Assembly: GCA_017539565.1 (NCBI GenBank)
Contig: JAFYCS010000077.1
Span: 38,543-102,542, forward strand
Source: Lachnospiraceae bacterium
GTDB taxonomy: Bacteria; Bacillota; Clostridia; Lachnospirales; Lachnospiraceae
DNA: 64,000 bases
Direction of reading: 5' to 3'
Part shown: piece after piece, positions 59,353 to 64,000 of the stretch
Layout of the letters: every line of letters begins with the position of its first letter
How positions within the stretch are numbered: the stretch's first letter is position 1
Made by a program: the position numbers and the translations under genes
Notes under the pieces: model-generated
Database searches by the model: none
What the model was told of the DNA's origin: nothing
What the model saw: only the letters and a program-made list of their open reading frames with translations

Positions 59353-60651
59353 TCACTTTCCGGATATCACGATCCCGTCCACCGCGATGTACGGGATTAC
59401 CGATCCTCCGTCGCATATCAGTTCCTTTGATATCCCGCGGATATGATTGAACATCTCTGCAAGATTTCCGTTTACCATAGTTTCGCTTAAAGCACACTTT
59501 ATCTTTCCGTTTTCTATAAGAAAGCTGTTTTTAGCTACTCCGGAAAAATCCCCGTTGGTACCGGGTTCCCCGCCGGAAAAACCTCCCATAAGTATGCCTT
59601 TATCCACAGATGCTATGATCTCATCCAGGCTCTTATCTCCGCCTTCTACTACCATCTCACCTCCGGTATTCTTTACTACCGGGCGCCCGGTCTTATTTGC
59701 AGCATACAGATTGAGCCAGTGGGTCTTCAATACGCCTTTATCTATTATTTTTACGGTTTCTGCCCTGAAGCCGTCCTGGGTACCGCGTTCTCCCGTCACT
59801 ATACGTTCATCAAAAGGATCAAAGGTAACGCTTAACTGCTCATCCACTACTTTCTCTCCAACCTTATCAAGCCATAGGCTGGTGCCGTCAATAATGCAGC
59901 CGCTGCTGATATAGTTTCCCCCAAGCATCCACAGGAACTGGCATGCGCAGTCGGGTGTCATGACAACGGTCCCCTCAAACTTGGAACCTATGGACTCAGG
60001 ATAGATACTGTCGCATACAGCCTTAAGCCTTCTCTTTACATCCGTCATCTCGATAATAGGTGTATCCAGATCTTTGGTCGAAAACCCGATAAAATCCACA
60101 CCGCTGTTCTTATCGCCTTCCCCTGCACTTATTTCCAGAGAGAAGCTGTACTTTGCTCCGATGCCTTCAAATTCCGTACCGTTGGAATTGCGTGAGAACC
60201 AGTTCCACTGATCTATCACGGCAGCACCACCCGCTATCTTTATCTTTGGATAATCCTTATTAAGCACTTCAAGAAATTCCTGCACCCTTTCGATAAAGCG
60301 GTCAATATCCGGCTCTTTAACCCCCTGCTCAAAAATATCTTTTCCCTGGTCCGGAGCGATATCATGGCAGGGATCTTCACTTGCAGATCGCGCTGCTGCC
60401 AGACTGTCTTCAATAAGCTTTTTAAGCCCTTCCTCAGAGATATCATTACCGCCTACCGATCCCATCTTATTATCTTCAAAAACTTTTATGGATCCGTAAT
60501 TATCAAATACGGTACGCATCAGCTTAAAATCCCCGTCCTCGAGATTAAGCTCCTGCTTTTGGGATTCCGAAAGCGTATATGTATATTTTTTAACTTCACT
60601 GTTCTTTATCAGTTCATCAAAGGTATCGCCGATATTTCTTATATTTGACAT
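59353..60651 (-). CDS. pmbA: TldE/PmbA-like subunit of the TldD/TldE protease
   Basis: A 432-residue TldD-fold protein without the HExxxH zinc motif, therefore the non-catalytic TldE/PmbA partner. FDPFDERIVTGERGTQDGFR and GGFSGGEPGTNGDFSGVAKN are family blocks. TldD/E heterodimers process peptides such as modified-peptide precursors or gyrase-inhibitor-type substrates. It starts 1 bp after the tldD stop, so the two are made together. Confidence 0.9.
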   Translation of the reverse strand: MSNIRNIGDTFDELIKNSEVKKYTYTLSESQKQELNLEDGDFKLMRTVFDNYGSIKVFEDNKMGSVGGNDISEEGLKKLIEDSLAAARSASEDPCHDIAPDQGKDIFEQGVKEPDIDRFIERVQEFLEVLNKDYPKIKIAGGAAVIDQWNWFSRNSNGTEFEGIGAKYSFSLEISAGEGDKNSGVDFIGFSTKDLDTPIIEMTDVKRRLKAVCDSIYPESIGSKFEGTVVMTPDCACQFLWMLGGNYISSGCIIDGTSLWLDKVGEKVVDEQLSVTFDPFDERIVTGERGTQDGFRAETVKIIDKGVLKTHWLNLYAANKTGRPVVKNTGGEMVVEGGDKSLDEIIASVDKGILMGGFSGGEPGTNGDFSGVAKNSFLIENGKIKCALSETMVNGNLAEMFNHIRGISKELICDGGSVIPYIAVDGIVISGK

Positions 60652-60652
60652 C

Positions 60653-62038
60653 CTATCTTCCTCCTATCGTTATCTTGCAGCGTATATGGGGACCGCCCAT
60701 ACCAACAGCCATGGGCTGTTTCTTTCCGCAAAAACCGGATGATGACCATTCCACTTCATCAGATACCATATCCACGCTCTTAAGCATATCAAAGGCTATG
60801 CCTGATACAGTGGTATCTAAAAGGGCTCTTCCCAGCTTGCCGTTCTTTATCTCATAGCCGCATATTACGCCGAACATGAACTCACCGGTAAGATCTGCCT
60901 GTCCGTTACCGGACTGGATAAGATAATATCCGTCATCAACAGATGCGATCAGTTCCTCCACGGTATTCTTTCCGGGCAGGATACAGGTATTGCGCATACG
61001 TATTATAGGCTCATCCCTGAATGTCCAGCCTCTTGCATTACCGGCAGGCTTCATTCCGTATCCAGCCGCACTCTCACGGTCATTCATATAACCTACAAGA
61101 ATGCCGTCTTTGATAAGAACTGCATCTTCTGCTATGATACCTTCGTCATCAAGATATACAGGAAGGGGTGCAAGACCTCCGTTATATGTGTGGGCGAAGT
61201 CTACGAGATTAACCAGTTCCGAAGCAACTCTCTTGTTAAGGCAGGGTCCGGCAACACTGCCGCCGCGTACCAGATCCGCTTCCACTGTATGTCCCACTGC
61301 TTCGTGGGCCAGCATACCGCCCATCATGCCGCCCAGCACCACGGTCTTTTCACCGGCATCGGGATATATGCCTTCTCTTTTATCCAGGATCCATTTATAA
61401 AGCTCATCGATCTCGGGATAGTATTTTTCCGGCGCGGAAAAATTATCATAAAAGCTTCCAAATCCGCCAAGTGCCTTGAACATCTCAACGGGTGTTCCTT
61501 CTTTTGTCTCCGCAGTCATCTGGATATAAACATAAGCGCGGGGTGTTACAAGATGTCCGTTTGCCGCATCCGATGAATAGATTATCCTGTCCTGTGAATC
61601 CTCCGCATATGAGATGCAGCGGCTGGTAAGCTCCGGGCAGTTCTTTTCAACATATGCATCAAGCTGCCTGCAGACCTCTATTATCTCTTTCTGCGCAGCA
61701 TCTACGATATCACGGTTTAACGCCACACTGCCGCTGCATACGGATGCCGGCAGTGCTATGCTGCGTGATGAATGCTTTGATAAGAACATGGCATTCTCCG
61801 TAGCCGCCTTTATTACCTTTTCCGCTGCTTCAGGCGAATACTCAGCGATCGAAGCAAATCCGAAAACTCCGTTACGGTTTACCCTTGCGTTGATCCCCCT
61901 GCCTTCAGAGCGGGAATTGTTAACCAGATTTCCTTTAAGTATAGTCACGTTGCGATTCCGGTTCTCGTGTCCTCTCAGAACAGTCTGCACTCCGTCTGCA
62001 AACAGTCCTGTTTTTGATCCTATGATATCCTGCAGCAT
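60653..62038 (-). CDS. tldD: TldD metalloprotease subunit
   Basis: 461 residues with the zinc motif MLAHEAVGHTVEADL (HExxxH) and the late GTVSGIAFDMLKSVD-type end (TTVSGIAFDMLK). It is the catalytic partner of the adjacent TldE. AAGGAGG precedes the start. No peptide substrate gene or radical-SAM maturase lies nearby, so the natural substrate is unclear. Confidence 0.92.
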   Translation of the reverse strand: MLQDIIGSKTGLFADGVQTVLRGHENRNRNVTILKGNLVNNSRSEGRGINARVNRNGVFGFASIAEYSPEAAEKVIKAATENAMFLSKHSSRSIALPASVCSGSVALNRDIVDAAQKEIIEVCRQLDAYVEKNCPELTSRCISYAEDSQDRIIYSSDAANGHLVTPRAYVYIQMTAETKEGTPVEMFKALGGFGSFYDNFSAPEKYYPEIDELYKWILDKREGIYPDAGEKTVVLGGMMGGMLAHEAVGHTVEADLVRGGSVAGPCLNKRVASELVNLVDFAHTYNGGLAPLPVYLDDEGIIAEDAVLIKDGILVGYMNDRESAAGYGMKPAGNARGWTFRDEPIIRMRNTCILPGKNTVEELIASVDDGYYLIQSGNGQADLTGEFMFGVICGYEIKNGKLGRALLDTTVSGIAFDMLKSVDMVSDEVEWSSSGFCGKKQPMAVGMGGPHIRCKITIGGR

Positions 62039-62086
62039 AACTACCTCCTTGATATATTGTTTTTGTGATCAAAATGATTTACTGAT

Positions 62087-62092
62087 ATTATA
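62087..62092 (-). promoter_or_regulatory. Candidate -10 element for tldD-pmbA
   Basis: A perfect TATAAT on the minus strand, about 50 bp upstream of the tldD start. No convincing -35 was found 16-18 bp upstream. Confidence 0.4.
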
Positions 62093-62139
62093 TACAAAGC
62101 CCGGCCAAAAGAAAACAAAGACTTCCGCAAATACACACT

Positions 62140-62895
62140 TTACATCCTGTATTTTTTCAGTGTCATGAGCCTGATCTTTATTATCACCACCGCCAGTGAG
62201 TAAAGAAGCATATGAAGCAATATAAGAGAGTTCCCCGCCGGTTCAAATCTGTCCGAATTACCCAGCAGCAAAAAGCTGTCCATGACGGGCGGCATCAGGA
62301 TATTGAGCACTTTAAATACCGCCAGCGTCTGAATAAGGCTATGTTTGCAGACTGCCAGGACTGATACCAGTACCACCAGGCATATGCCGTACTTTCTGCC
62401 GATGATACGGGGGTGGACACAATCTGCAGTCTCGATCCCGCAAAGTCCGCAAAAGAGGATGGTCGCCCCGCCCCAGATCACATCTGCCGCTGTCATCGCT
62501 CTTGTAAAAAATCCCGGCCAGGAGACAGCCCTCAGAACAGGTGCCACGGCCAAAACAAAAACAAAGATAAAGCCGATCCCCAGCTGCAGGACTTCCCTTG
62601 AAATATAATATGCCGGCAGATTCTCACTGTGGAGCAGCATGACCTCTTCAAAGACATCATTTTCCTTATCATTCAGGGCCAGTGATATATACGCCCCCAG
62701 GAAATACATAAAAACCGCAGATATCAGGTAGCTGCTGCAGACATATGCCGGGGCAAAGCTATACATTACCCCCAGAAACGCAGCTGTGCATATTGCAGCC
62801 ACTATCCACACGGGATTTTTCTTTGACAGCCTGCGCCTTATATTGTATAGATTACAGATGCTCTTCAATCCCTGCCAGCTCCCATCCTTCTTCAT
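62140..62895 (-). CDS. Hydrophobic ABC transporter permease subunit
   Basis: Up to 251 residues with about six hydrophobic segments (for example IVAAICTAAFLGVMYSFAPA and YLISAVFMYFLGAYISLAL). It is cotranscribed with the ATPase, whose 3' end it overlaps. The ATG at 62895 has only a weak ribosome site; a TTG at 62868 lies 10 nt behind GGGAG and may be the real start. No family was recognised; the pairing implies a small exporter. Confidence 0.72.
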   Translation of the reverse strand: MKKDGSWQGLKSICNLYNIRRRLSKKNPVWIVAAICTAAFLGVMYSFAPAYVCSSYLISAVFMYFLGAYISLALNDKENDVFEEVMLLHSENLPAYYISREVLQLGIGFIFVFVLAVAPVLRAVSWPGFFTRAMTAADVIWGGATILFCGLCGIETADCVHPRIIGRKYGICLVVLVSVLAVCKHSLIQTLAVFKVLNILMPPVMDSFLLLGNSDRFEPAGNSLILLHMLLYSLAVVIIKIRLMTLKKYRM

Positions 62896-63643
62896 AGAGT
62901 TTCAGTACCGTTTCTTTCAGTGCGGCACGTTTCACTTCTATAAGATACCTGTTTCCATGATCCTTCATATCTGCCCGGGGTGACATTCCCCCGCTCTTTC
63001 TTACAAATACTTTAAACAACGAATCCCTTTCATCATTATCCTTAAGATAAAGCTTTCCTTTATTTATGGTATATTCATGGTCGGACAGCTCATCTATCAG
63101 CTTCTTTTCGTGGCAGGACATAAAGACCGTAACGCCATTTTCCCGCAGCCCGTTGATCTTTTGGATAAAAACATCCTGGGATGCGCAATCCTGACCTGAC
63201 AAAGGCTCATCCAGAAGCAGAACCTCTTTAGGCGCAATAAGTGCCTGGATAACCCCGACCTTCTGAAGGCTGCCCTTTGACAATTCATTAAGTTTAGTGT
63301 GGATCATCGATTCCAGAAAGAATTCCTGTATCAGACAGTCAACTGCTGCCGTCTCTACAGACTCCATCCCGGCAATGGCATACAGATAATCCGTCATACG
63401 GATATCCATGCCGGGAAATTTCTCAGGGACAAAGGAAAACCTTATTTTCTTATGGCAGCATACAGTTCCGCTGCTCAAACTGATCAGCCCCGCGAGTATC
63501 TTAAGAATGGTACTCTTGCCGCACCCGTTATGGCCCGTAAAAGCTATTGACTCTCCCGCGTAAAAATCATGTGTGATATGATCCAGAACACAATTACCGT
63601 CATATGATTTGGTTATATTGTCCAAGGTGATCAGCTTATCCAT
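62852..63643 (-). CDS. ABC transporter ATP-binding protein
   Basis: A 263-residue ATPase of the ABC-2/exporter type: Walker A GHNGCGKST near 38, signature LSKGSLQKVGVIQALI (degenerate from LSGGQ), Walker B VLLLDEPLSGQD, H-loop VFMSCHEKK. It is the first gene of a two-gene transporter operon. No Shine-Dalgarno precedes the ATG; instead a -10-like element ends 7 nt upstream (see findings). Confidence 0.88.
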   Translation of the reverse strand: MDKLITLDNITKSYDGNCVLDHITHDFYAGESIAFTGHNGCGKSTILKILAGLISLSSGTVCCHKKIRFSFVPEKFPGMDIRMTDYLYAIAGMESVETAAVDCLIQEFFLESMIHTKLNELSKGSLQKVGVIQALIAPKEVLLLDEPLSGQDCASQDVFIQKINGLRENGVTVFMSCHEKKLIDELSDHEYTINKGKLYLKDNDERDSLFKVFVRKSGGMSPRADMKDHGNRYLIEVKRAALKETVLKLYEEGWELAGIEEHL

Positions 63644-63650
63644 AAATGAT

Positions 63651-63679
63651 AGGATAACACAGCCGTCCCCTCCTGTCTA
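63651..63679 (-). promoter_or_regulatory. Promoter with start site at or near the ATG (leaderless candidate)
   Basis: -35 TAGACA (63674-63679), a 17-bp spacer and -10 TATCCT (63651-63656). The ATG of the ABC ATPase begins 7 nt after the -10, about where transcription should start. Confidence 0.5.
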
Positions 63680-63732
63680 TCACACCCCGGATATACCTTC
63701 CCAAAAAAGTTTGCTTTTTTCGAAAAAAAGAC

Positions 63733-63761
63733 TTGCTTTTTTCTGAAAGCTATAGTAGAAT
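63733..63761 (+). promoter_or_regulatory. SigA promoter of tRNA-Glu
   Basis: -35 TTGCTT (63733-63738), a 17-bp spacer and -10 TAGAAT (63756-63761), ending 14 bp before the tRNA. Confidence 0.7.
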
Positions 63762-63775
63762 ACCCAATGTTGTAC

Positions 63776-63847
63776 GGCTCGTTGGTCAAGCGGTTAAGAC
63801 GTCGCCCTCTCACGGCGAAAACAGCGGTTCGATTCCGCTACGAGCTG
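63776..63847 (+). tRNA. tRNA-Glu (anticodon CTC)
   Basis: A 72-nt cloverleaf. The acceptor arms GGCTCGT and ACGAGCT pair over 7 bp with a G-U at the tip; the D arm contains GGTCAAGCGG; the anticodon loop CTCTCAC gives anticodon CTC (Glu, codon GAG); the T arm has GCGGTTCGATTCCGC. CCA is not encoded. A promoter precedes it and a terminator follows. Confidence 0.93.
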
Positions 63848-63857
63848 CGCGTTAGTC

Positions 63858-63885
63858 CCGAAGGCAAATGCCTTCGGTTTTTTTT
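63858..63885 (+). terminator. Intrinsic terminator of tRNA-Glu
   Basis: CCGAAGGCA and TGCCTTCGG form a perfect stem (8-9 bp), followed by eight T, 10 bp after the tRNA. Confidence 0.9.
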
Positions 63886-63911
63886 ATCCTTTTTCCGGTG
63901 CTTTTATCCCC

Positions 63912-64000
63912 CTTTGTGTGGCTGCAATTCATGTTTTCTCTATTTGCAGTCATTTTCCCGGGCTGCTTTGTGTGACTGCATTTCATGTTTTCCTATCTGC
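63912..64000. repeat. 54-bp tandem repeat entering from the window edge
   Basis: CTTTGTGTG(G/A)CTGCA(A/T)TTCATG recurs at 63912 and 63966, a 54-bp period, with a few substitutions and a 1-nt indel. The second copy runs off the end, so copy number is unknown. No ORF was seen in it. Confidence 0.6.

Noticed and set aside
60653..62038. Link between TldD/TldE and a modified-peptide (RiPP) cluster
   Set aside because: No precursor peptide, radical-SAM or cyclodehydratase gene was seen nearby; the adjacent ABC pair alone is insufficient.

Overview
The window reads as a Clostridia chromosome, most likely a fibre-degrading gut or rumen Lachnospiraceae. The grounds are the Asp23-NusB-XseA-XseB-IspA-Dxs-TlyA-NadK-RecN gene order, many intracellular glycan enzymes (GH10, GH26), several GGDEF signalling genes, strong AGGAGG-type ribosome sites and occasional TTG/GTG starts. 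The species is an inference from gene content; no rRNA is present. Nearly every gene is on the minus strand; only a leucine-rich-repeat protein gene (about 19.4 kb) and a tRNA-Glu gene (63.8 kb) are on the plus strand.

0-11.2 kb is a nitrogen/amine module. In transcription order (right to left) it has a PEP-synthase-like ATP-grasp protein, a LuxR-type regulator, an atypical P-II protein, a complete PotABCD-type ABC transporter, two ornithine-cyclodeaminase-like paralogues, a small 2Fe-2S protein and an FAD oxidoreductase cut by the window edge. The P-II and PEP-synthase-like genes start with near-identical promoter-proximal hairpins, so they may be regulated together. 11.2-25.9 kb is a mosaic of single genes: nitroreductase, PHP phosphoesterase, intracellular GH26, an ECF sigma/anti-sigma pair, two metallophosphoesterases, a YdcF protein and a response regulator with two degenerate GGDEF domains. 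It also holds three damaged genes: a gutted binding-protein/GGDEF fusion, a truncated membrane sensor and a frameshifted M13 peptidase.

26.0-31.8 kb holds an operon of an intracellular GH10 xylanase-esterase fusion, a two-helix K+ channel and a second membrane protein. The last two carry paired Rossmann (TrkA-N-like) domains and end in ryanodine-receptor (RyR)-type repeats. I consider this the strongest candidate for an undescribed ligand-gated system. 32.7-46.3 kb is one long, tightly overlapping operon that starts with glycogen synthase and continues with a secreted/membrane protein, an ABC exporter whose ATPase has a long PGQQ-repeat tail, a membrane protein with a roughly 180-residue Q/N/G tract, a MoxR ATPase, a DUF58 protein and a 1494-residue protein with three vWA domains.

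46.4-58.1 kb is the housekeeping recN-to-prfC cluster; argR is absent from the nadK-recN junction and a transglutaminase-like lipoprotein gene sits inside the cluster. 58.2-63.6 kb carries deoB, pmbA, tldD and an ABC transporter pair whose mRNA may be leaderless. The window ends with tRNA-Glu, its terminator and the beginning of a 54-bp tandem repeat. No CRISPR array, transposase, prophage gene or integrase was seen.
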